Assembly (NCBI RefSeq): GCF_002259605.1
Contig: NZ_MWWR01000008.1
Span: forward strand, 62,001-126,000
Direction of reading: 5' to 3'
From: Pseudoscardovia radai
GTDB taxonomy: Bacteria; Actinomycetota; Actinomycetes; Actinomycetales; Bifidobacteriaceae
DNA: 64,000 nucleotides
In this document: piece after piece, positions 51,684 to 59,484 of the stretch
Layout: the number at the start of each line of letters is the position of its first letter
Position numbering within the stretch: the stretch's first letter is position 1
Position numbers and translations under genes: made by a program
Notes under the pieces: model-generated
Database searches by the model: none
Seen by the model: the letters and a program-made list of their open reading frames with translations, nothing else
What the model was told of the DNA's origin: nothing

Positions 51684-53359
51684 TGACAGCCGCCGTTGTC
51701 AAGCTGCTGGGAGTGCAGCTGTGGGAGACGGGACAGACGGTCGACGCGATCGTGCCCGTGTGCCCAGGCCGCCTCATGGACGATGACGGGGCCGTGGCCG
51801 GTGCGCCGGACGGCTCCGCCGTGGTGGTGGACGCGCGCGGCATGGTGCTCGCGCCGGGCCTGCACGACCCGCATGTGCATTTCCGCGACCCCGGCCAGCT
51901 CGCCAAGGAGACGATGGTGACCGGATCGGCCGCCGCCGCGGCCGGCGGATACACCACCGTCCTCATCATGCCCAACACCGTTCCCGCGCTTGACGGCGCG
52001 GCCGTGGCCCCCAGCGACACCGCCGACATCGAGGCCATGCACGGGCGCTGGTCGTCGCTCGACTACCTCGAGAACTACGAGGCAGACAACGGCGTGCAGC
52101 TTCCCGTGCGCTACGCGCTGTGCGCCGCCGCATCCACGGGGCGCGACGGGGCGCAGGCCAGCAAGTACGCCGACTGGCAGCACGGCCTGCAAGGTTTCGG
52201 GTTCCGCCACCCCGTCATCGCGCTGAGCGACGACGGCGCCGCCGTGCCCGCCGACATCCTCGACGAAGTGGCCGCCAACTGCCTCAAGGCCGGCGTGCCG
52301 TTCATCGACCACTGCGAGCACCACGAGTCCGGTGTCATGACCGAGGGCGAGACCTCCCGCCGGCTCGGCCTGCCCGGCATCCCCGCCAGCACCGAGACCG
52401 CGATCATCGAACGCGACATCGACCTGGCGCGCCGCACCGGCTGCCACGTGCACCTGCAGCATGTCAGCTGCGCCGCGTCGTTCGACCTCATCCGCGCCGC
52501 CAAGGCCGAGGGCCTTCCCGTCACCTGCGAGACGGCGCCGCACTACATCGCTCTTAACGACACCGCGGTGGAGCGCCTGGGCACGATGGCGAAGATGAAC
52601 CCGCCGCTGCGCAGCGAGGAGGACCGCCAGGCCACGCTGCGCGCCATCGCCGACGGCACCGTCGACATGATCGCCACCGACCACGCGCCCCACACGGCCG
52701 AGGAGAAGGCCCTCGGCATGCTCAAGGCGCCCAACGGCATCATCGGCCTCGAAACCGCGTACGGCGTGTGCCGCACGGTTCTTGTGGAGGGCGGCTGGAT
52801 CGACGACGACCGCCTCATCGAGCTCATGAGCGTCGCCCCGGCGCGCCTCCTGGGCTCCGCCGAGCCGTCCGCCGACAGCCTGCTCGCGCCGCTCGCCGAC
52901 GAGGCGGGGGAGAGGGTCCACGATGCCCCCGCCGGGCCTGGCTCCGCTGGTGCGGATGCCGCGGTGGCCGACGGTGCGGATGCCGCCGATGGCCGCGAGC
53001 CGCTGCACGCGCGCCGCGACCTGCTCGACCTCGCCGCCGTGGCGCATACCGGTGTGACCACCAGCGACTTCCTGTCGGCCGACGACACCGCCACGCCGCT
53101 CGACTTCACGCTGCTCGACCCGCACGCCGAGTGGACCGTCGACCCCGAGCGCTTCCACTCCAAGGCACGCAACACGCCGTTCGCGGGGATGGAGCTCACG
53201 GGCCGGCCCATGGCCACGGTTATCGGCTCGCGCATCGTGTTCACGCGCATCCCCGCCTCTCGCATCATCGACGGCGCGGCCACCACGGACGGCTCGCTGC
53301 CCGACGCCATCGCGCATAGCGTCGTCGCACATTCCCGCGACGACGGGGCCGCCGCATAG
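51683..53359 (+). CDS. pyrC: Dihydroorotase with an ~80-residue insertion
   Basis: 558 residues; ATG 51683 overlaps the pyrI stop (ATGA). Class I amidohydrolase: APGLHDPHVHFRDPGQLAKE with the zinc HxH, GGYTTVLIMPNTVPALD, DHCEHHESGVMTEGETSRRL, HVHLQHVSC and the catalytic Asp in DMIATDHAPHTAEEKALGML. Usual length is about 430. The excess lies between residues ~395 and ~475 (DEAGERVHDAPAGPGSAGAD and following), an Ala/Asp-rich low-complexity stretch inserted before the C-terminal sandwich domain (LLDPHAEWTVDPERFHSKAR, NTPFAGMELTGRPMATVIGS). It cyclises carbamoyl-aspartate. Confidence 0.95.
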   Translation: MTAAVVKLLGVQLWETGQTVDAIVPVCPGRLMDDDGAVAGAPDGSAVVVDARGMVLAPGLHDPHVHFRDPGQLAKETMVTGSAAAAAGGYTTVLIMPNTVPALDGAAVAPSDTADIEAMHGRWSSLDYLENYEADNGVQLPVRYALCAAASTGRDGAQASKYADWQHGLQGFGFRHPVIALSDDGAAVPADILDEVAANCLKAGVPFIDHCEHHESGVMTEGETSRRLGLPGIPASTETAIIERDIDLARRTGCHVHLQHVSCAASFDLIRAAKAEGLPVTCETAPHYIALNDTAVERLGTMAKMNPPLRSEEDRQATLRAIADGTVDMIATDHAPHTAEEKALGMLKAPNGIIGLETAYGVCRTVLVEGGWIDDDRLIELMSVAPARLLGSAEPSADSLLAPLADEAGERVHDAPAGPGSAGADAAVADGADAADGREPLHARRDLLDLAAVAHTGVTTSDFLSADDTATPLDFTLLDPHAEWTVDPERFHSKARNTPFAGMELTGRPMATVIGSRIVFTRIPASRIIDGAATTDGSLPDAIAHSVVAHSRDDGAAA

Positions 53360-53447
53360 GAGCCATGCGACGCGCAACATCGTCGCAACAAATCCCACAT
53401 CTTGCCGCAATACGATGGCTGCCTGTCGCAGCCGGAACGAGGAGAAC

Positions 53448-54548
53448 ATGGACAAGCTCATCGAAGCCATCGAACGCACAGGAAACCCCAGCGTGGTGGG
53501 GCTTGACCCCAAGCCCGCGCTGATTCCGGCCCCCGTGCTCGCCGCCGCCCGCGCCGAGCACGGCGAAAGCCGCGCCGCCGCGCTCGCGGCCGCCTACCGT
53601 GCGTTCAACCGCAGCATCGTGGATGCCGTCGCCGGCATCGTACCCGCCGTCAAGCCGCAGATCGCCATGTACGAGGCGCTCGGCCCCGCCGGCCTGCAGC
53701 TGTATTGCGACACCTGCGCCTACGCGCGTTCGCAGGGCCTGTACGTGCTCGGCGATGTCAAGCGCGGCGACATCGGCAGCACCGCCGCCCAGTACGCCGC
53801 GCATCTGGGCGGCGTGCCCGAGGTGGCGCAGTGGGGCGACTCCTTCGGCACCGAGCCGGAGGACCCGTGGCATGAGGACGCCGTCACCCTCAACCCGTAT
53901 ATGGGCGAGGACGGCATCATGCCCTTCGTGGACGTGGCGCAGGCCGCAGACAAGGATGTGTTCGTGCTCGTGCGCACCTCCAATCCGTCCAGCGACCAGG
54001 TGCAGACGCTCGCCCTGGCCGACGGCGGCACCGTGAGCGGTCATGTGGGCGAGCTCGTGGAGCGCTGGGGCGCCGACACGCTCGGTGCGCACGGGTATTC
54101 GCGCGTCGGCGCCGTCGTCGGGGCCACGCATCCCGAGGCGGGCGCCGCGCTGCGCCGCGCCATGCCGCATACGTTCTTCCTCATCCCCGGCTACGGCGCG
54201 CAGGGCGGGTCCGCCGCCGACGTCGCCGCCATGTTCGACGCGAACGGCTCGGGCGCCATCGTCAATTCGTCGCGCGGCATCATCGGCGCGTGGCGCAAGG
54301 ACGAACGCGCGGCCCGCTTCGCGCCCGACGCCGACGCCGCAATCGCCGCCGCCTCCGCCACGACGGCGGACGCCGCGCTCGCCGAGGCATCGGTCGCCGA
54401 TGCCGCCGCCGCGCTCGACCTCGTGGCCGACTGCGCGCGCCAGGCCGCCGAACGCATGCGCGACGACCTCGTGCACGCCCTCGACAACCGCCCGCCCGTC
54501 GCCGACCCGACGGCGGACAGCAGGAACAACCCCAAGGAGAACGCATGA
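53448..54548 (+). CDS. pyrF: Orotidine 5'-phosphate decarboxylase (type 2)
   Basis: 366 residues from ATG 53448, with GAGGAG at 53439-53444. Type 2 family: NPSVVGLDPKPALIP, AVKPQIAMYEALGPAGLQLY, the catalytic charged set in VLGDVKRGDIGSTAAQYAAH, ALTLNPYMGEDG-like AVTLNPYMGEDGIMPFVDVA, FVLVRTSNPSSDQVQTLALA and FFLIPGYGAQGGSAADVAAM. It is longer than usual because of an Ala-rich segment near the C-terminus (PDADAAIAAASATTADAALA). It makes UMP from OMP. Its stop overlaps pyrK. Confidence 0.95.
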   Translation: MDKLIEAIERTGNPSVVGLDPKPALIPAPVLAAARAEHGESRAAALAAAYRAFNRSIVDAVAGIVPAVKPQIAMYEALGPAGLQLYCDTCAYARSQGLYVLGDVKRGDIGSTAAQYAAHLGGVPEVAQWGDSFGTEPEDPWHEDAVTLNPYMGEDGIMPFVDVAQAADKDVFVLVRTSNPSSDQVQTLALADGGTVSGHVGELVERWGADTLGAHGYSRVGAVVGATHPEAGAALRRAMPHTFFLIPGYGAQGGSAADVAAMFDANGSGAIVNSSRGIIGAWRKDERAARFAPDADAAIAAASATTADAALAEASVADAAAALDLVADCARQAAERMRDDLVHALDNRPPVADPTADSRNNPKENA

Positions 54549-55378
54549 GCGATTTCAAGCCCACCTACCTCCCCTCCAGGCGGCCCGCCGAGGTCGTCGA
54601 CTGCAGGGAGCTGACCGACGGCGTCGTGCGCCTGACGCTGCGCGACGAGTTCATCGCCGCGAACGCGCGGCCGGCGCAGTTCGTGAACCTGTACACCACG
54701 AATGAGCAGCGCCTCTCGCCGCGACCCTTCGGCGTCTGCCAGGCCGAGGGCGACACCTTCACGCTGATGTTCGCCGTCGTGGGCAAGGGCACCGAGGAGT
54801 TCCGCCACCTGCGCCCCGGCCAGACGGTGGACGTGCTCGGCCCGCTCGGCCACGGCTTCGACCTGACGCGCTCCGCGAACTACGTGCTCGTCGGCGGCGG
54901 CCTCGGCGTGCCGCCGCTGATCCGCACCGCGCAGGAGCTCAAGGGCCGCGAGGACGCCGGCTGCACCGTGCTGTTCGGCTACAGGAACGTGCATTTCGCC
55001 GACGATGACGCCAGCCGCTGGTGCGACGACGTGCGCTCCATCGACGAATCCGAGGGCAATGTGGTCGCGCTTCTCGACCGCTGGGCCGCCGAGAACGGCA
55101 TCACGGCCGACCGGGACGGCGTGCTGCGCCCCGTGGCGGAGGGGGAGAGGCCCTTCGTGATCCTGACCTGCGGCCCGCTGGGCATGATGAAGGCCGTCTC
55201 CGCCTGGGCGCGCGAACGCGGCCTGGAGACGCAGGCGAGCCTTGAGTCGCGCATGGGCTGCGGCTTCGGCACCTGCGTGGTGTGCACCGTGCACACCACG
55301 CGCGGAATCCTCAAGACCTGCCATGACGGGCCGGTTTTCAACACCGCAGAACTCGAGGGATGGGAGGCCGCACGATGA
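54545..55378 (+). CDS. pyrK: Dihydroorotate dehydrogenase electron-transfer subunit
   Basis: 277 residues; ATG 54545 overlaps the pyrF stop by 4 bp. Ferredoxin-NADP-reductase-like FAD domain (RPAQFVNLYTTNEQRLSPRP, FGVCQAEGDTFTLMF), then the NAD-binding VLVGGGLGVPPLIRTAQELK and a [2Fe-2S] loop SRMGCGFGTCVVC with a distal Cys (ILKTCHDGPVF). It passes electrons from PyrD to NAD+, forming the class 1B enzyme. pyrD overlaps its stop. Confidence 0.96.
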   Translation: MSDFKPTYLPSRRPAEVVDCRELTDGVVRLTLRDEFIAANARPAQFVNLYTTNEQRLSPRPFGVCQAEGDTFTLMFAVVGKGTEEFRHLRPGQTVDVLGPLGHGFDLTRSANYVLVGGGLGVPPLIRTAQELKGREDAGCTVLFGYRNVHFADDDASRWCDDVRSIDESEGNVVALLDRWAAENGITADRDGVLRPVAEGERPFVILTCGPLGMMKAVSAWARERGLETQASLESRMGCGFGTCVVCTVHTTRGILKTCHDGPVFNTAELEGWEAAR

Positions 55379-56397
55379 GCGGAACCACGATGACGCAGAC
55401 CGCGCAGGCGGCCACGCAGGCGGCGCAGGGGCAGGCGCAGGGCGGACAGCAGCTGCCGTGCTATTTCGACGCCAACCGCACCTTCACCTGGCACCACAAG
55501 ACCCAGGTGGCCGGCGTGGAGTGGAAGAACCCCGTGGGCACCGCCTCCGGCACCTTCAACTTCGACGCCGTGCGACCTTTCTATGACGTGAGCCAGCTGG
55601 GCGCCGTCTCCACGAAGGGCGTCTCGCCCGTGCCGTGGGAGGGCAACCCCGTGCCCCGCACCGCCGAGACGCCGGCGGGTTCCGTCAACTCCGTGGGCCT
55701 GCAGAACCCCGGCGTCGACGATTATCTTGTCAACGACCTTCCGCGCCTCAAGGCCGCGGGAGCCACCGTCATCACGAACGTGGCGGGCCACTCCGACGAC
55801 GATTACGCCGAGGTGGTCTCCAAGCTCGCCGACCACGAATCCGACATGCTCGAGATCAACGTCAGCTGCCCCAACGTGTCGGCCGACGGACTGTCCACCG
55901 GCACCGATCCGGTGGCGCTTAAGCGCCTCGTCAAGCGCCTGCGTCCGCTCACCGACAAGCCCATGATCGTCAAGCTCACGCCGAACGTCACCGACATCCG
56001 CCCCATCGCGGAGGCCTGCATCGAAGGCGGCGCCGACGCGCTGTCGATGATCAACACCTTCGTGGGCATGCGCTTCGACATCCGCACCGGCAAGCCGATC
56101 CTCGCGAACATCACGGGCGGCGTGTCCGGCCCGTGCGTGCACCCGATGGCCCTTGCCTTCGTGTACAAGACGCGCCAGGCCTTCCCGGAGATCCCGATCA
56201 TCGGCATCGGCGGCATCTCCACCGGCGAGGACGCGCTCGAGTTCCTCTACGCCGGCGCCAACGCCGTCGAGGTGGGCTCCGCCGCGCTCGCCGACCCGGT
56301 GGCGCCGCTGCGCATCGCCTGCGAGCTCGACGCGCTGCTCGACCAGCGTCCCGAACTCGCCCAGGCCCTCGAGGAGGGCCGCACCTGGCAGTCGTAA
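55375..56397 (+). CDS. pyrD: Dihydroorotate dehydrogenase, class 1B catalytic subunit
   Basis: 340 residues; ATG 55375 overlaps the pyrK stop by 4 bp. The first ~45 residues are a Gln/Ala-rich extension before the FMN barrel: WKNPVGTASGTFNFDAVRPF, LGAVSTKGVSP, VNSVGLQNPGVDDYLVNDLP, LEINVSCPNVSADGLSTGTD with the catalytic Cys of class 1 enzymes, MIVKLTPNVTDIRPIAEACI, and IPIIGIGGISTGEDALEFLY. It oxidises dihydroorotate to orotate and is NAD-linked through PyrK. Last gene of the main pyr operon; a strong terminator follows. Confidence 0.96.
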   Translation: MSGTTMTQTAQAATQAAQGQAQGGQQLPCYFDANRTFTWHHKTQVAGVEWKNPVGTASGTFNFDAVRPFYDVSQLGAVSTKGVSPVPWEGNPVPRTAETPAGSVNSVGLQNPGVDDYLVNDLPRLKAAGATVITNVAGHSDDDYAEVVSKLADHESDMLEINVSCPNVSADGLSTGTDPVALKRLVKRLRPLTDKPMIVKLTPNVTDIRPIAEACIEGGADALSMINTFVGMRFDIRTGKPILANITGGVSGPCVHPMALAFVYKTRQAFPEIPIIGIGGISTGEDALEFLYAGANAVEVGSAALADPVAPLRIACELDALLDQRPELAQALEEGRTWQS

Positions 56398-56415
56398 GGT
56401 TGCTGTAGAGCGTGC

Positions 56416-56460
56416 ATGTGCCCCGCATCGTCCTCGTGCGATGCGGGGCACATCGTGTTT
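56416..56460 (+). terminator. Terminator after pyrD
   Basis: Perfect 15-bp stem (arms 56416-56430 and 56439-56453), loop TCCTCGTG, followed by CGTGTTT. It separates pyrBICFKD from pyrE. Confidence 0.8.
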
Positions 56461-56585
56461 CCGCCGCGTTGCCGTCGCGCTCCTGCCGCGTTGCCGCCGC
56501 AGTGTTTCCGTCGCCGTGCCGCTGTCATGCGCTCGCGGAACAATATAGGGCGGTAATCGTCGCACAGGCACGAGAAAGGTCCACC

Positions 56586-57299
56586 ATGACGCAGACGCAG
56601 TACGAGGCAGGTTCGATGCAGGAGGAGTTCACGCGCTTCCTGCTGGACGCCGGCGCGCTCAAGTTCGGTTCGTTCACTCTCAAGTCCGGCCGCCAGTCGC
56701 CGTATTTCATCAACGCCGGCTCGTTCAATGACGGCGCGCGCATCGCCCGCCTCGGCGAGTACTACGCCGCCACCATCGCGGCCGCGCAGGAGCAGGGCGT
56801 GTTGCCGGAGCATATCGACACCGTGTTCGGCCCGGCCTACAAGGGCATTCCGCTCGCGGTGAGCACGTCGATGGCGCTTGCCGCGCGCCACGGGCAGAAC
56901 GTGGGCTACACCTTCGACCGCAAGGAGAAGAAGGACCACGGCGACGGCGGCATGTTCGTCGGCACGCAGCTCGAGGACGGCATGAGCGTGCTCATGGTCG
57001 ACGACGTCATGACCGCCGGCACGGCCGTGCGCGAGGTGGTGCCCAAGCTCAAGGCCGCCGCGGACGTGAACATCGTGGGCCTCGTGCTGTCGGTGGACCG
57101 CATGGAGAAGACGAAGGACTCCGACAAGTCCGCCGTCCAGGCCGTGCATGAGGAGTTCGGCTTCCCCGTGTTCGCCATCGCCAACGTGCGCGAGATCTTC
57201 GATGCGGCGTCCACGATGCGCGCGGCGGACGGCTCGCCGCTCATCGGCGACGAGCTGCGCGCCGAGGCGCAGCGCTACCTCGCCACGTACGGGGCGTAG
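56586..57299 (+). CDS. pyrE: Orotate phosphoribosyltransferase
   Basis: 237 residues from ATG 56586 (GAAAGG upstream). [75 protein letters not shown] and the PRPP-binding [20 protein letters not shown] are all present. It attaches ribose phosphate to orotate. It has its own leader (a -10-like TATAGG at 56544-56549) after the pyrD terminator, so its expression may be partly separate from pyrB-D. Confidence 0.96.
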   Translation: MTQTQYEAGSMQEEFTRFLLDAGALKFGSFTLKSGRQSPYFINAGSFNDGARIARLGEYYAATIAAAQEQGVLPEHIDTVFGPAYKGIPLAVSTSMALAARHGQNVGYTFDRKEKKDHGDGGMFVGTQLEDGMSVLMVDDVMTAGTAVREVVPKLKAAADVNIVGLVLSVDRMEKTKDSDKSAVQAVHEEFGFPVFAIANVREIFDAASTMRAADGSPLIGDELRAEAQRYLATYGA

Positions 57300-57423
57300 G
57301 AGCGGCGCGGCGGCCGCGCGGGTGTCTGGGCTCGAGAGACTGCTGCGCGGGCGGCTGGACGTCACCGCGGCTGGGCTCGAGCAGCGGATGTCCCCAGCTG
57401 TTTCTACGATGTCCCTGTTTTGT

Positions 57424-57458
57424 GATGGCCCCGGTCGGGTGTGCCGATCGGGGCCATC
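57424..57458. terminator. Hairpin after pyrE
   Basis: 14-bp stem with one G-T pair (arms 57424-57437 and 57445-57458). There is no clear T run on either side, so it may be an mRNA-end stabiliser instead of a terminator. Confidence 0.45.
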
Positions 57459-57504
57459 GTATGCCTTCGGACGACTGTGGAGCGACACCGCACGCGGTCT
57501 TGTG

Positions 57505-57571
57505 TCGAACGGATATATCGAACACCTACGGATAGAGGGGCATATGTTCGATATGTTCGATGCGCTCGAAC
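57505..57571. promoter_or_regulatory. Cluster of TCGAAC/GTTCGA half-sites
   Basis: TCGAAC occurs at 57505, 57518 and 57566 and its complement GTTCGA at 57546 and 57555, with another TCGAAC at 57714. These are five in 67 bp in a non-coding, AT-richer stretch upstream of a Sel1-repeat gene. The word is the half-site of actinobacterial LexA boxes, but no pair has the required CGAAC-N4-GTTCG spacing. The rest of 57300-57868 shows no gene. Confidence 0.35.
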
Positions 57572-57868
57572 GGCCTTGGGATGCGACACGCGGAAGATAG
57601 AGCCTCGTTCCATTACTGTTCCGTCAACTGGAAGCCCCGCAATTGCAACGATTTTTGTGATGTTATCAGACTTCAAAATCTCACTATGCGAAATGAGGGC
57701 CTTCCTATCGTCTCGAACATGTGCTACCTTTCTAGTTGTCGGAACAAGTGCAAGGCAGCACGATGCCGAGGGATAGATGGACAGGCTCCGGGGTCAAACC
57801 CGCGACATGTTTATCAGCGCCAACGATGGCGCACGGAATCGTCTGCCGAACGAACAAAGGGAGACGAT

Positions 57869-58360
57869 ATGGTCGACAAGGCAACGACTGCATACGCCGC
57901 GAACACGGCGCTTGCCAACGAATTTTCCAACGAATCCTGCGCCACGCGCGGCATGAATGCCCAGGCTGGGGAGTCCGGGACGTACAGCTACGCCGATGGT
58001 CGCTGGTACAGCAACGAGAAGCGTGAGGTCGCCAATTCCGATCTCGCGGTCCGTTCCGCGATGCTCGCCGCCGAAGCGGGCGACCCCGAGGCCATGATCG
58101 ACCTCGGCCGTTGGTATTCGATGCTCGGTCGTTCCGTCGCGTCGTACTGCGACCGTGCCCTGGACTACTTCCTCGGCGCCGCCCAGAAGGGCCTGGCCAT
58201 CGGGTATCTGCTCGCCGGCAAGGTCTACGAGTTCTGTGGCAACAACGAATGGGCCGCGCGCTGCTACATGGAGGCCGCCGAGCACGGCGTCGATACGGGC
58301 AAGGCCGCCCTCGACCAGATTCTGCTCGCGCACCCCATGCTTCGTCTGAAGCTGGCGTGA
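57869..58360 (+). CDS. Small Sel1/TPR-like repeat protein
   Basis: 163 residues from ATG 57869, with AAAGGGAGA upstream; the open frame extends ~100 codons further 5-prime without a ribosome site. After a ~60-residue non-repetitive start (SYADGRWYSNEKREVANSDL) come about three Sel1-type helix pairs: SAMLAAEAGDPEAMIDLGRW, DRALDYFLGAAQKGLAIGYL and NNEWAARCYMEAAEHGVDTG. Sel1 repeats mediate protein-protein contacts. No signal peptide, so cytosolic. A second, larger Sel1 protein lies 1.1 kb downstream, separated by repeat DNA. Partners are unknown. Confidence 0.8.
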   Translation: MVDKATTAYAANTALANEFSNESCATRGMNAQAGESGTYSYADGRWYSNEKREVANSDLAVRSAMLAAEAGDPEAMIDLGRWYSMLGRSVASYCDRALDYFLGAAQKGLAIGYLLAGKVYEFCGNNEWAARCYMEAAEHGVDTGKAALDQILLAHPMLRLKLA

Positions 58361-58481
58361 GTTCACGGCGTCTGGAGCCGTTCTTCCGATAGGGTCTTCC
58401 GTGGCGGGTTTTCCTTCTTCTCCCGCCGCGGTATCCGGCAAGCGGGCCGAGAGAAGCTGCTCGCCGGGTAATTGGGGGTAC

Positions 58482-58523
58482 CGAAAGGTCCCGGGTTCGC
58501 ACGCCCGGGACCTTTCGCTTTTC
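58482..58523 (+). terminator. Terminator after the first Sel1 gene
   Basis: Perfect 14-bp stem (arms 58482-58495 and 58504-58517), loop TTCGCACG, followed by CTTTTCC. Confidence 0.8.
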
Positions 58524-58530
58524 CGCTGTG

Positions 58531-58620
58531 AATTCGTGTGCCGGAGTTCGTGCACCGCGAAGTTCGTGTGCCGGAGTTTGGGCCTCGCGGAGTTTGGGCC
58601 TCGCGGAGCTTTTGCGTCGG
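58531..58620 (+). repeat. Imperfect 30-bp tandem repeat (three units)
   Basis: Three consecutive 30-bp units begin at 58531, 58561 and 58591, each built of 14- and 16-bp halves around AGTTCGTGTGCCGG or AGTTTGGGCCTCGCGG. A further CCGGTCC/TTGTGC-rich irregular stretch continues to ~58710. Non-coding. Confidence 0.75.
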
Positions 58621-58745
58621 TCCCAATCTCGTGCGTAGGACCGGATCTTGTGCCCCGGTCCGATTTCGCATCCCGGTCCTGATCTTGCGCTTCAATCCGG
58701 ACCTTGTTCCCGGTCCGGAACTCGTACCAGTGGCATCGATTCCTG

Positions 58746-58827
58746 AACAGTGGTACGGCTTGCGGACATTTTCGAGGGATTTAGGCCCCCAAATCGTGGT
58801 TCTCTGTCCGTAAGCAGTACCAGTGTT
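58746..58827 (+). repeat. 82-bp palindromic element, copy F (variant arms)
   Basis: Exactly 82 bp with the family centre (TTTAGGCCCCCAAATCGTGG) and inner arms (TTGCGGACA/TGTCCGTAAG). The outer arms read AACAGTGGTACGG and AGTACCAGTGTT instead of AACAATGTGATGG and CCATCACATTGTT, so both sides changed together. It stands 50 bp before the second 84-bp array. Confidence 0.88.
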
Positions 58828-58877
58828 TTCGTTTTGGCGGAATGGTCCCGGTTCCTCGCGTGGCCCCCATTCTCGCC

Positions 58878-59178
58878 AACGGTCGGCCTCATTGGCGGCT
58901 GGCGTGCCAGTGAGAGGCACTGTTGGGCGCCTGAGCGTTGCGAATGGGCGAGTGTCCCGGCGAGAGTGCCTCTCGCTGGTTGATCCCGTGCCAGTGAGAG
59001 CGACTGTTGAACTGGGGATCGTTGGGAATGCACGATTATTTTGGCGAGAGTGGCTCTCGCTGGTTGATCCCGTGCCAGTGAGAGGCACTGTTGGGCTGGG
59101 GATCGTTGCAAATGCACGATTGTTCCGCCGACAGTCGGTCTCGTTGGCGCCCTGCGTGCCAGTGAGAGGCACTGTTGG
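58878..59178. repeat. 84-bp-period palindromic tandem array, locus 2 (four units)
   Basis: 49-bp units start at 58878, 58962, 59046 and 59130, exactly 84 bp apart and with the same 49 + 35 layout as at 8.8-9.3 kb. Core words are CTCGCTGGTTGATCCCGTG and CCAGTGAGAGGCACTGTTGG. The spacers (GGGGATCGTTGGGAATGCACGA) match the reverse complement of most locus-1 spacers, so this array is inverted relative to locus 1. The plus-strand frame would read a 28-residue repeat (SLVDPVPVRGTVGLGIVANA) but has no ribosome site. Confidence 0.9.
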
Positions 59179-59217
59179 GAGTCTTGACGTTACGATTACA
59201 CGGTGGGCGTAGAGGTC

Positions 59218-59246
59218 TCGACGGGGGAGGCCGTCGCTGGTATAAA
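59218..59246 (+). promoter_or_regulatory. Candidate extended -10 promoter for the second Sel1 gene
   Basis: TCGACG (-35-like, 59218-59223), 17-bp spacer, and TGGTATAAA with the -10 TATAAA at 59241-59246. It would give a ~235-base leader that carries a 21-bp direct repeat. Confidence 0.5.
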
Positions 59247-59338
59247 TAAGGGCAGTTCGCAGTCGTCGGTTTCGCACAGTCACTGCGCAAGCCCACTGCA
59301 CATCCGCGATATACAGCAATTGTGCACATCCGGTGCGT

Positions 59339-59391
59339 GCGCCCGCCGCGCACCGCGCACATCACTGTGCGCGCCCGCCGCGCACCGCGCA
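59339..59391 (+). repeat. Direct repeat in the leader of the second Sel1 gene
   Basis: GCGCCCGCCGCGCACCGCGC plus A occurs at 59339-59359 and again at 59371-59391. It is surrounded by further GCGCACC-type words up to about 59435. Confidence 0.85.
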
Positions 59392-59484
59392 TCCATGCAT
59401 ACCGCAACGCACCGCGCACCCGCGCCACCGCGCAAGCAATCACAGAATTGTCCGCCACATCAGGGACCGGAGGAGGAAGACCAT

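Noticed and set aside
57505-57571. True LexA (SOS) box
   Set aside because: Half-sites are present but none has the CGAAC-N4-GTTCG arrangement.
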